Below are positions 1 through 5,075 of a stretch of DNA of 5,075 bases, piece by piece (the first letter of the stretch is position 1; every line of letters begins with the position of its first letter). The DNA is taken from the NCBI GenBank assembly GCA_003694425.1, contig RFJX01000150.1:1-5075 (forward strand). The letters run 5' to 3'. Under the pieces are notes generated by a model, which made no database searches, was not told where the DNA came from, and was given only the letters and a program-made list of their open reading frames with translations. The DNA comes from Gammaproteobacteria bacterium. Its GTDB lineage: Bacteria > Pseudomonadota > Gammaproteobacteria > J113. The position numbers were made by a program, and so were the translations under genes.

Positions 1-1
1 A

Positions 2-466
2 TTGCGCATCCTGATATTCACCCTGGCCCTGCTCGTGGCAGTGACCCGCTGGGCCGTTGCCGCCTCGCTGGCGGTGATCGTCCATCCCGCCCTCGACGGT
101 ATCCCCCCCGACCCGCGGGTTCTGGCCCGGCTCTACCGCCGGGAGCAGCGTATCAGCGACAAGGGCAACCCGGTTATACCGGTCAATCTCCCGGCCGGTG
201 ATCCCCTGCGCCTGGCCTTCTCCCTGACCCTGTTCGGCCAGCCGCCGGAGGCGATGCGCGATTACTGGGATCAGATGTATTTCCACGGCATCTCGCCGCC
301 GAAGGTTCTGGGGTCGCAGGAGGCGGTGCTGCGCTTCGTTGCGGGTACCCCCGGTGCCATCGGTTATGTCGCTGATTGCCGGGTCGGTGACGGCGTCCGG
401 GTATTGCTGCGCCTTCAGCTCCCGGACGCCACCTCTCTGCCGGGATGTGAAGGAGGCGACAGGTGA
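2..466 (+). CDS. Small periplasmic phosphate-binding-protein-like (PstS-like) protein, possibly 5'-truncated by the window
   Basis: Seen: 154 residues with an N-terminal signal peptide (hydrophobic stretch about 4-20, likely cleavage near AVA-A at 20-21), then one compact domain. The domain carries the signature of small PstS-like proteins: 'LARLYRREQR' (41-50), 'NPVIPVNLP' (56-64), 'LAFSLTLFG' (71-79), 'YWDQMYFHG' (88-96) and 'TPGAIGYV' (116-123). Known of the family: these single-domain proteins are about half the size of true PstS (roughly 300-350 residues), are exported, and often sit beside sensor or outer-membrane genes rather than pstCAB. Inference: it binds a small oxyanion or serves as a sensory partner. 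No pst permease or ATPase gene is in the window. The first visible start is a TTG at base 2. The signal peptide is reasonably complete from there, but a start further left cannot be excluded. A stem-loop follows the stop. Confidence 0.8.
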   Translation: MRILIFTLALLVAVTRWAVAASLAVIVHPALDGIPPDPRVLARLYRREQRISDKGNPVIPVNLPAGDPLRLAFSLTLFGQPPEAMRDYWDQMYFHGISPPKVLGSQEAVLRFVAGTPGAIGYVADCRVGDGVRVLLRLQLPDATSLPGCEGGDR

Positions 467-663
467 GGCGCTCGGCAGGAGAGGTTCCCCTGATCTCTAA
501 CCGCAGTTCTCTCCTGTCCCCCTCATACCACTGCTCGTTTCCCCCTCAAGTCATCGTTACCGGCCGCCGATACAGCATCCGGGGTCCTGCTGCAAGCGTA
601 GTCCGGAACAGCGGACCACTCTCCACAAGCCTTGCGGATGCCGGGGCCAGAAAATGTGATTGA
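463..663 (+). other. Doubtful 66-codon open frame behind a strong ribosome binding site
   Basis: A GTG at 463 overlaps the TGA of the PstS-like gene (GTGA) and follows a near-perfect Shine-Dalgarno, AAGGAGG at 450-456, with a 6-base spacer. That is the usual layout of a translationally coupled second gene. The frame ends at 661-663. Against coding: by my count only about 60% of its codons end in G or C, well below the real genes here; the peptide has no recognisable domain, membrane helix or signal; and a stem-loop lies in its first third. It may be the surviving start of a lost downstream gene, or the Shine-Dalgarno may be fortuitous. The rest of the gap up to 750 shows no convincing gene. 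Confidence 0.2.
474..518 (+). terminator. Stem-loop after the PstS-like gene, possible terminator or 3' stabiliser
   Basis: CAGGAGAG at 476-483 is the exact reverse complement of CTCTCCTG at 509-516. The stem extends to about 11 pairs if G-U pairs are allowed (474-484 with 508-518). The loop is about 23 bases. It begins 8 bases after the stop codon, a typical place for a terminator. It is followed by a C-rich stretch and not by a run of T, so it is not a classical intrinsic terminator. It may protect the transcript 3' end or act with Rho. Confidence 0.35.
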
Positions 664-688
664 CCTGTTCCTTCACATGACCTATGCC
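660..688 (+). promoter_or_regulatory. Weak sigma70-like promoter candidate for the 751 gene
   Basis: TTGACC at 660-665 matches the -35 consensus at five of six bases. It is followed, after exactly 17 bases, by TATGCC at 683-688, which matches the -10 consensus at only three of six. Transcription would start near 695, leaving a leader of about 55 bases before the ATG at 751. The poor -10 keeps this tentative. Confidence 0.25.
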
Positions 689-750
689 CCTCGACCATTG
701 AACACGAAAGGGCGTTCCCGCAAGGCGCTGAGACAGCGAGGTTGAAGGCG

Positions 751-1356
751 ATGTCGGCGCGAGACACTGACAGACGAAGCGGAAGAATGGCTGGCTCCCC
801 GGTGGACCGGGACTTCGTCCGCAAGGCACAGGGCGGGGCACCCTGGGTGTTCACCGTCATCGGTATCCTGTTGCTGCTCGCCTGGTATCCCTTCCTGCGC
901 TTCGGCCTCTCCCTGCGTAACGAGGGACAGGCCGCCATCGGCGTGGCCGCGATCGTGGCCAGTCTCCTGGTCTATCTCGGGATCTGGCTGCGGGCCCGCT
1001 CTGCCCTGCAGCGCTTTCTGGAGGATGCGCGGGCCGGCCGGATCCGGCAGGTCGGGGTCGAGGCCGCGCCAATCAGGGATCCCGACACCGGCGAACCGTT
1101 CATGCCGGAGGCCGGTACGATTACGGGTTACGAGCGGCCCCGCGCCGACAATCATCTCTGGTGGATGCTGCTGCTGGCCCTCCTCGCCGGGGCCGTCATG
1201 CACCTCGAGCCGTGGAATTCCCACGTGCTGAAGGCGCTGCTGCGCGATCCGGTCGGGGCCTTCACCCACGGTATCCCGGCAGCCTCTCAAGGCGGGTCGA
1301 TCGTTCCATCCCACCAGGAGGCGCATCGTCGCCAGGAGGATCGGGAGGGGGGATAA
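751..1356 (+). CDS. Three-helix inner-membrane protein of unknown function
   Basis: I do not recognise the family. The 201-residue product shows a basic, hydrophilic N-terminus (1-30) and hydrophobic helices at about 32-48, 62-82 and 136-151. Between the second and third lies a basic loop of about 50 residues (RARSALQRFLEDARAGRIRQ at 81-100), then 'RDPDTGEPFMPEAGTITGYERP' split across 109-130. The tail (152-201) is hydrophilic and ends in a charged, His/Arg/Glu-rich stretch. By the positive-inside rule the N-terminus and the long loop are cytoplasmic and the tail periplasmic. I chose the ATG at 751 because GAGG at 738-741 sits 9 bases upstream. An in-frame TTG at 742 lacks such spacing, and the ATG at 787 has only a weak site. 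Codon use is GC-rich at third positions, as in the neighbouring genes. The multi-helix membrane protein follows on the same strand after 200 bases, so the two may be co-transcribed. The gene is very likely real; its function is unknown. Confidence 0.75.
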   Translation: MSARDTDRRSGRMAGSPVDRDFVRKAQGGAPWVFTVIGILLLLAWYPFLRFGLSLRNEGQAAIGVAAIVASLLVYLGIWLRARSALQRFLEDARAGRIRQVGVEAAPIRDPDTGEPFMPEAGTITGYERPRADNHLWWMLLLALLAGAVMHLEPWNSHVLKALLRDPVGAFTHGIPAASQGGSIVPSHQEAHRRQEDREGG

Positions 1357-1358
1357 GG

Positions 1359-1544
1359 ATGTCTGAACTCCACCCTGGCCATCGGCTGACCGCGTTTTCC
1401 GGATCCGCCCGATCGTTCCATGCTCACGAACGTTCACCCACCCGGGCGCAGTACCAACCGGACCGCGCCGCCGGCCGACCGGCCTGTTCCGGACGGCGTC
1501 CTGTCGGGTATGTCATGGTGGATACGGTGCCTGCTGCCGGGTGA
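1359..1544 (+). CDS. Doubtful 61-codon small open frame between two membrane-protein genes
   Basis: The ATG at 1359 starts 2 bases after the stop of the three-helix protein, with a purine-rich Shine-Dalgarno (GGGAGGGG, 1343-1350) 8 bases upstream. The frame ends 12 bases before the next gene's ATG, so by position it fits neatly into an operon. The peptide is Arg/Pro/Ala-rich with no helix, signal or motif I recognise. Only about 63% of its codons end in G or C by my count, well below the flanking genes. The Shine-Dalgarno and tight spacing favour a gene; the codon use argues for untranslated spacer. I lean towards spacer. Confidence 0.2.
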   Translation: MSELHPGHRLTAFSGSARSFHAHERSPTRAQYQPDRAAGRPACSGRRPVGYVMVDTVPAAG

Positions 1545-1556
1545 CGGGATCAGGGG

Positions 1557-2831
1557 ATGAGCGAGGCGCTCCTGCAGTTCATCAATCACCATCGGGAGCC
1601 GCTGCTGGCGCTCTACGTAGCCGCGCTGGTGCTGACCGTCGCGGCCTTCACCATGGCCGTCTGGCGAGGAAGTCGGGAGCTGGGCAGGGAGTCTGGAAGG
1701 GGGGCGGGACTGGCCTGGAGGGGCCGGCTGCCTCCCGTCGCGGCGATATCGATGGGCTCGCTGTTCCTGTTGCTGATCCTGCCCTGGTTCGTCGACAACC
1801 TGGGACGCTACGGCGCCGCCTGGCGGGAGAATCCGGCCCTCCCCGTCCTCATGCTGATGTTCGCCGGTGCCGGGCTGCTCCTGCTGGGGCTGGGATTCCA
1901 CGACTGGCGGTCGGCACGTGGCGGCGGGAGGGAGCTGAAGCTGGGCGCGGTGGATCTGCGCCCCGGGGGGCTGGTCTCCGGCTCCTACGGGGTGCAGGGT
2001 CAGCTGGGGGACGGGACTCCGGTCCGGGTCCATCTGGTGCTCCAGCAGTCACGCCTGCTGCGCCTGGGACGAGAACGGCACTTGCTCGAGCGGGCACTCT
2101 GGTCCTCCATCCAGGAGGTCCGCCCCCGCCGGCGGGGCGAGGGGGTGGAGATTCCCTTCCTGTTCCGGCTACCGGCCCGGCTGCCCGACCTGGAAGAGGG
2201 CAGCGGGCGGCCGGAGTGGATCCTGGTCCGGGAGGGCGGCGGTATCGGTAGCGGGATCCACCTGGTCGGAGCCGGCGCCGACACCGTCTCGGCCTGGCGG
2301 GATCGCAGGGCCGATCGGGAACCGTCCCCGCCGGTCTCACCGATGCCCTCGGCCTCCCTGCGCGCGGGTTATCAAGTCCAGAGGGTCCCGCTCGCCGATC
2401 TCGCCGCACTCGGTTTCGTGGCGCTGTTCCCTTGGGTCTTCTGGTTCCTGATGGACAGCGCCCGCAAGCCCTGGCTGCACCTGAGGGAACAACTGCCGCC
2501 GCTGCTGCTGGCGGGTGCGATCACCCTCTGTCTCTTTTTCACGGCGGTCTTCGCCCTGCTGAACTGGGCCCTGGGGAATCAGGAGGAGGGGAGGCGCTGG
2601 CGGCGGTTGCTGCGCTTGTCCCTGGCCGGGGACGCGGTCATCCTGACCGGGGCCATCTTCTGGCTTGCGCGCCACGGCCTGCACCGCCCCATGCATGGCT
2701 GGTTCGATGCCGTGGCGGTGTTTCTGCTGGAGAGCCTGCCACACGCCTTTGTCGGGATGTTCCTGTGGATCTCGATCTTCGCCCTGATCCAGATGCTCCG
2801 AAGGCTGGGCCGGTCCCTCGTGGGTCGCTGA
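1557..2831 (+). CDS. Multi-helix membrane protein with a central soluble domain, function unknown
   Basis: The 424-residue product has likely membrane helices at about 15-36, 61-80 and 96-115. A soluble region follows at about 120-280, then further helices at about 284-299, 312-337, 355-371 and 383-411. The soluble part contains 'LGAVDLRPGGLVSGSYGVQGQL' (split 129-150), a strand-like 'PVRVHLVLQQ' (155-164), 'ALWSSIQEV' (180-188), and 'EIPFLFRLPARLPD' (198-211) followed by 'PEWILVREGG' (219-228). This order (polar beta-strands, 'LW', 'F-x-F-x-LP-x-x-LP', then a Trp-containing strand) recalls the arrestin-like beta-sandwich found in some DUF3592-type membrane proteins. That is a pattern-level inference, not an assignment. 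The ATG at 1557 has GGGA at 1546-1549 7 bases upstream. A conserved-looking 'LPPLLLAGAITLCLFFTAVFALLNW' region spans 313-337. The gene ends 24 bases from the end of the convergent phosphatase gene, with no clear terminator. It probably shares a transcript with the three-helix protein upstream. Confidence 0.8.
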   Translation: MSEALLQFINHHREPLLALYVAALVLTVAAFTMAVWRGSRELGRESGRGAGLAWRGRLPPVAAISMGSLFLLLILPWFVDNLGRYGAAWRENPALPVLMLMFAGAGLLLLGLGFHDWRSARGGGRELKLGAVDLRPGGLVSGSYGVQGQLGDGTPVRVHLVLQQSRLLRLGRERHLLERALWSSIQEVRPRRRGEGVEIPFLFRLPARLPDLEEGSGRPEWILVREGGGIGSGIHLVGAGADTVSAWRDRRADREPSPPVSPMPSASLRAGYQVQRVPLADLAALGFVALFPWVFWFLMDSARKPWLHLREQLPPLLLAGAITLCLFFTAVFALLNWALGNQEEGRRWRRLLRLSLAGDAVILTGAIFWLARHGLHRPMHGWFDAVAVFLLESLPHAFVGMFLWISIFALIQMLRRLGRSLVGR

Positions 2832-2841
2832 TCCCGTTGCA

Positions 2842-2857
2842 GGTCCCGGCCGGGGTC
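2842..2857. other. Small GC palindrome in the convergent gene junction
   Basis: CCCGGCCGGG at 2845-2854 is a perfect 10-base palindrome, extendable to 16 bases with G-T and G-C pairs. It lies between the two converging stop codons and overlaps the last codon of the minus-strand gene. No T-run follows on either strand. It could weakly stall transcription from both sides, but palindromes of this size are common in DNA this rich in G and C. Confidence 0.2.
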
Positions 2858-4808
2858 AGGGCTCGCGCACCAGCCGGATGCCGATGTTGTCGTAGCGGCG
2901 GTTGCCGGGGTAGCTGTCGCGCTTGGCGCTGCGCAGGGAGGGCGGGGCGCTGCTGAAGGAGCCGCCGCGGGCCACCCGGCGGGAACAGTCTCCCCCTTCC
3001 CACACCGAGCCGTCGTCCGGCGCCCCCTTGTAGTCGGGATGCCAGCAGTCCTGGACCCACTCCAGCAGGTTGCCCGCGGTGTCATAGAGGCCGAATGGAT
3101 TGGGGTCGAAGCTCCCGACCGGGGCGGGCTTGCGCGGCTCGAAGGGGGAGCCGCAGCCCATGCAGTGGGCATGCCCCTTGCCGGGCTTCAGGCCCCACCA
3201 GTAGAGGCTGTCGGTACCACCGCGGGCGGCGTATTCCCACTCCGCCTCGCTGGGCAGGCGGTATTTCTTCCCGGTCTGTTTGCTCAGCCACTTGGCGTAG
3301 TAGAAGGCATCCTCCCAGGTCACGAAGGCCATGGGGTAGGTCTTCGGATCGAGGAACGGAGGGGCCTTGAATGCGCGGCCGGTGGCCTTGGCGAAGCGCT
3401 GGTATTCCTCGATGGTGATCTCCTTGCTGCTGACGGCGATGCGGGACACGCTCACCTTGTGCTGCGGCCGCTCGTCGTAGTAGGGGAGGGTGTCAGGGCT
3501 GCCCATCATGAAGGTCCCGGCCGGGATCCAGACCATTTCCGGTCCCTTGCCACCATCCCTGAGCGGGTCCCTGAACACCTTCGCTGTCGTGGCCGGTGCC
3601 TTTGCCGGTGCCACCTCCGGCGCCTGGGTGACGGCTGGAGCGGCCTCCGGCTCGGGCCTGGCCGCGGCCTCCGGCGCCGGGGCCGGGGCCGGGACCGTCT
3701 CGGCCGGCTCCGGCTGTGGCGCCGGGGTCTCGGGCGCCTCGGCGGGGGACGGTGCCTCGGTGGGTGGCGGTGCCTCGGCCGCCGGTTGCGGCGCCGGTGC
3801 CTCGGCGACCGTGGTGACGGGGCCGGATCCCTTGCCGGCGAAGAGGAAATAGCCCAGCCCGCCCAGCACCAGCAGCACCACCACCACGGCCACCCCGATC
3901 AGCAGGGCGGTGTTGCCACCCTCAACGGGCGGGGGCTCGGTGGGAGGGGGCTGGGTTGCCGCCTTCTGGCGTGGCTGGGTGATCTCGGTCCCGGCGGCCT
4001 CTTCCAGTTCCATCGGCTCCTCCGCCGGAGCGGGCGCGACGGCCTTTTCACTGCTCTCCACATCCACCACCACCACGGTGGTATTGTCCTGACGCGGCAT
4101 GGCCGCCTCCTCGACGGCATCCAGCAGGGCCTGCATGTAGGCCTCGGCCCCCTCGACATCCTGGGACAGATAGATCAGCTTTCCGTGGCTGAGGGTGTCC
4201 AGGCCGTCGGAGGCGAGGATGACGCGGTCGCCCGGCTGCAGCTCCAGCGGTTCCTCGGGGCAGTCGATATCGGGGATCTCCTCGCCGGTCAGCGCACTCA
4301 TCAGCATGTTGCGGGCGAACCCCTCCTCCGGCTCGACCGGTTTGCCCGCCTCGGCCATCCGGTCGAGGAAGCCGCCGTAGCTGTGATCGGCGTTCTTCTT
4401 CTCCAGCTCCCCCTTGCGCAGGAGGTAGAGATGGCTGTCGCCGACGCTGACCCACCACATCTTCCCTTCCGGATCGAAGTAGGCCGCGACCAGGGTGCAG
4501 CCCATGCCCTTCAGGGCCGCGGTCTCGGCGATGGTGTCGGCGATGGCCTTGTTGGCCTCGTGGGTGGCCTGGCGCAGGACCTCGTGGATGGGGTAGTCCC
4601 GGTAATGGCTGGTGAAGAACTTGTTGAAGGCCTGTACCGCCATGTTGCTGGCCACGTTGCCGGCGGCGTGACCGCCCATTCCATCGGCGACGATTACCAG
4701 CGCGCCGGCCCGGTTCTTGTCGCCGAGCTGGGTAATGAGGAAGGCATCTTCCTGGTAGTCGCGGGCGCCGTCGATCTGGTTGCCGGCGATGTCGTAGACG
4801 AGGCTCAT
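2856..4808 (-). CDS. Receptor-like PP2C Ser/Thr phosphatase with transmembrane helix and periplasmic FGE-sulfatase (SUMF1-like) domain
   Basis: The 650-residue product has four parts. A PP2C-family protein phosphatase (about 1-252) carries all the core motifs: 'RDYQEDA' (16-22), 'DGMGGH' (42-47), 'VGDSH' (122-126), 'SDGLD' (200-204) and 'DNTT' (241-244). Asp21, Asp42, Asp201 and Asp241 are the expected metal ligands, so it should remove phosphate from Ser/Thr. One membrane helix follows (about 300-323), then a Pro/Ala/Glu linker (about 330-410), then an FGE-sulfatase domain (about 412-650) marked by 'MVWIPAGTFMMGS' (425-437), 'YRLPSEAEWEYAARGG' (516-531), 'FGLYDTAGNLLEWVQDCW' (572-589) and 'RVARGGSF' (611-618). 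With no signal peptide, the phosphatase should be cytoplasmic and the C-terminal domain periplasmic. The two catalytic cysteines of true formylglycine-generating enzymes, expected just after 'GGS', are replaced (Ser620, Leu625). Cys549/Cys552 and Cys588/Cys608 remain and may be structural. The ATG at 4808 is preferred over an upstream GTG at 4832, because a promoter puts the transcript start near 4841, too close to the GTG. The Shine-Dalgarno is weak (GGA, 9 bases upstream). No partner kinase is in the window. Confidence 0.93.
   Translation of the reverse strand: MSLVYDIAGNQIDGARDYQEDAFLITQLGDKNRAGALVIVADGMGGHAAGNVASNMAVQAFNKFFTSHYRDYPIHEVLRQATHEANKAIADTIAETAALKGMGCTLVAAYFDPEGKMWWVSVGDSHLYLLRKGELEKKNADHSYGGFLDRMAEAGKPVEPEEGFARNMLMSALTGEEIPDIDCPEEPLELQPGDRVILASDGLDTLSHGKLIYLSQDVEGAEAYMQALLDAVEEAAMPRQDNTTVVVVDVESSEKAVAPAPAEEPMELEEAAGTEITQPRQKAATQPPPTEPPPVEGGNTALLIGVAVVVVLLVLGGLGYFLFAGKGSGPVTTVAEAPAPQPAAEAPPPTEAPSPAEAPETPAPQPEPAETVPAPAPAPEAAARPEPEAAPAVTQAPEVAPAKAPATTAKVFRDPLRDGGKGPEMVWIPAGTFMMGSPDTLPYYDERPQHKVSVSRIAVSSKEITIEEYQRFAKATGRAFKAPPFLDPKTYPMAFVTWEDAFYYAKWLSKQTGKKYRLPSEAEWEYAARGGTDSLYWWGLKPGKGHAHCMGCGSPFEPRKPAPVGSFDPNPFGLYDTAGNLLEWVQDCWHPDYKGAPDDGSVWEGGDCSRRVARGGSFSSAPPSLRSAKRDSYPGNRRYDNIGIRLVREP
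3579..3821 (-). repeat. Low-complexity Pro/Ala/Glu linker coding repeats
   Basis: This segment encodes linker residues 330-410 of the phosphatase fusion. It consists of irregular short units such as EAPAPQP, EAPPPTEAP and PAPAPAPE. At the DNA level the + strand 10-mer GGTGCCTCGG recurs at 3751, 3769 and 3796, at spacings that are multiples of three, as expected of an expanding in-frame repeat. The linker is probably extended and could span the periplasmic space or peptidoglycan. Its length may vary between strains. Confidence 0.7.
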
Positions 4809-4847
4809 GGTGCGGTTTCCGTTTAAGGCCACGGATTGATTCCGGTT

Positions 4848-4876
4848 ATTATAGGCACGGCAGCATGTTATGGGAA
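4848..4876 (-). promoter_or_regulatory. Sigma70-type promoter of the PP2C/SUMF1-like gene
   Basis: Read on the minus strand, there is a perfect -10 box TATAAT (4848-4853) and, after exactly 17 bases, TTCCCA (4871-4876), which matches the -35 consensus at four of six bases. Transcription should start near 4841, giving a leader of about 33 bases to the ATG at 4808. The AT-rich patch stands out in otherwise GC-rich DNA. Further upstream, TGGCCGT occurs twice 11 bases apart (4887-4893 and 4898-4904), one helical turn. That might be a regulator site but may be chance. Confidence 0.65.
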
Positions 4877-4974
4877 TTTTCTCAGATGGCCGTTCATTGG
4901 CCGTGGGCGGCCGGCCCCATCGTCGCCGGGGGGTTCCTGTAAAATGACCCGCCAGATCCCTTTCCGATCACTTT

Positions 4975-5075
4975 GAGGAACCTCTGAACAAGTCTGGTGC
5001 GATGAACCCGGCAGATGGAATTTGACAGTTCAAGGCGCAAGTCGCACGGAATAGCAAGCTATTTCGAAGACTTGC
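4975..5075. repeat. Left half and centre of a palindromic, MITE-like repeat cut by the window edge
   Basis: At the right edge GCAAGTC (5037-5043) pairs with GACTTGC (5069-5075). Inside this, GGAATAG (5048-5054) pairs with CTATTTC (5059-5065) with one G-T pair, around a 4-base loop CAAG. The centre of symmetry is near 5056, and the right arm continues beyond the window. The stretch from about 4975 (GAGGAACCTCTG) to 5036 is less GC-rich than the flanking DNA and has no gene. I infer that it is the left arm of a palindrome of perhaps 160 bases, as in short non-autonomous transposable elements. The left boundary is a guess. No transposase, target-site duplication or right end can be seen, and I cannot name a family. 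Confidence 0.45.

Noticed and set aside
592..635. Nested short inverted repeats (GCAAG/CTTGC around GTCCG/CGGAC)
   Set aside because: Stems are only 5 bases each with long unpaired gaps and no T-run. This level of structure is common in GC-rich spacer.
1298..1421. 12-base direct repeat CGATCGTTCCAT at 1298-1309 and 1410-1421
   Set aside because: A single 12-base repeat is expected by chance about once in a 5-kb window. No further copies or insertion signs accompany it.
682..1437. A 251-codon minus-strand frame opposite the three-helix protein
   Set aside because: The product is Arg/Gly/Pro-rich with no domain, and the + strand gene here has plausible membrane helices and a better start.
3039..4826. 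A 595-codon open frame on the + strand opposite the phosphatase gene
   Set aside because: It is antisense to a gene with clear PP2C and FGE-sulfatase motifs. Its product is a His/Gly/Leu/Arg-rich mirror of that gene. Long antisense frames are expected in DNA with high third-position G/C.
4938..4945. TGTAAAAT as a rightward -10 box
   Set aside because: No -35-like sequence sits at the right distance, the TG is not spaced as an extended -10, and no gene starts before the window ends.
5022..5027. Perfect -35 hexamer TTGACA inside the palindromic element
   Set aside because: No acceptable -10 box lies 16-19 bases downstream, so an outward promoter is not supported.

Overview
The window is GC-rich bacterial DNA with a strong preference for G or C at third codon positions. 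A sigma70-type promoter, Shine-Dalgarno sites and the protein families point to a proteobacterium. A gammaproteobacterium of the purple-sulfur or sulfur-oxidiser kind would fit, but that is inference from style, not from a marker gene. No rRNA, tRNA, CRISPR array or transposase gene is visible.

Layout, left to right: (1) a small exported phosphate-binding-protein-like (PstS-like) protein on the + strand, starting at the window edge and possibly cut there; (2) about 280 bases with no convincing gene, holding a stem-loop just after the first gene, a weak promoter candidate, and a strong ribosome binding site leading into an open frame that does not look coding; (3) a three-helix membrane protein of unknown function (751-1356); (4) a 200-base gap with a doubtful 61-codon frame; (5) a larger multi-helix membrane protein (1557-2831) whose central soluble region faintly resembles an arrestin-like beta-sandwich; (6) converging on it with 24 bases between, a large minus-strand gene (2856-4808). 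Its product joins a PP2C-type Ser/Thr phosphatase, one membrane helix, an 80-residue Pro/Ala/Glu linker and a C-terminal FGE-sulfatase (SUMF1-like) domain; (7) its promoter and upstream region; (8) at the right edge, what appears to be the left half and centre of a long palindromic, MITE-like repeat that runs out of the window.

The most interesting item is the phosphatase fusion. Its sequence predicts a receptor-like phosphatase: catalytic domain in the cytoplasm, extended linker and SUMF1-like domain in the periplasm. The PP2C metal-binding residues are all present. The SUMF1-like domain lacks the two catalytic cysteines of true formylglycine-generating enzymes, so it is more likely a ligand-binding or structural module than an enzyme. 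No partner kinase or FHA protein lies in the window. The two + strand membrane proteins face the phosphatase gene tail to tail, so they do not share its transcript, and a functional link is unproven.
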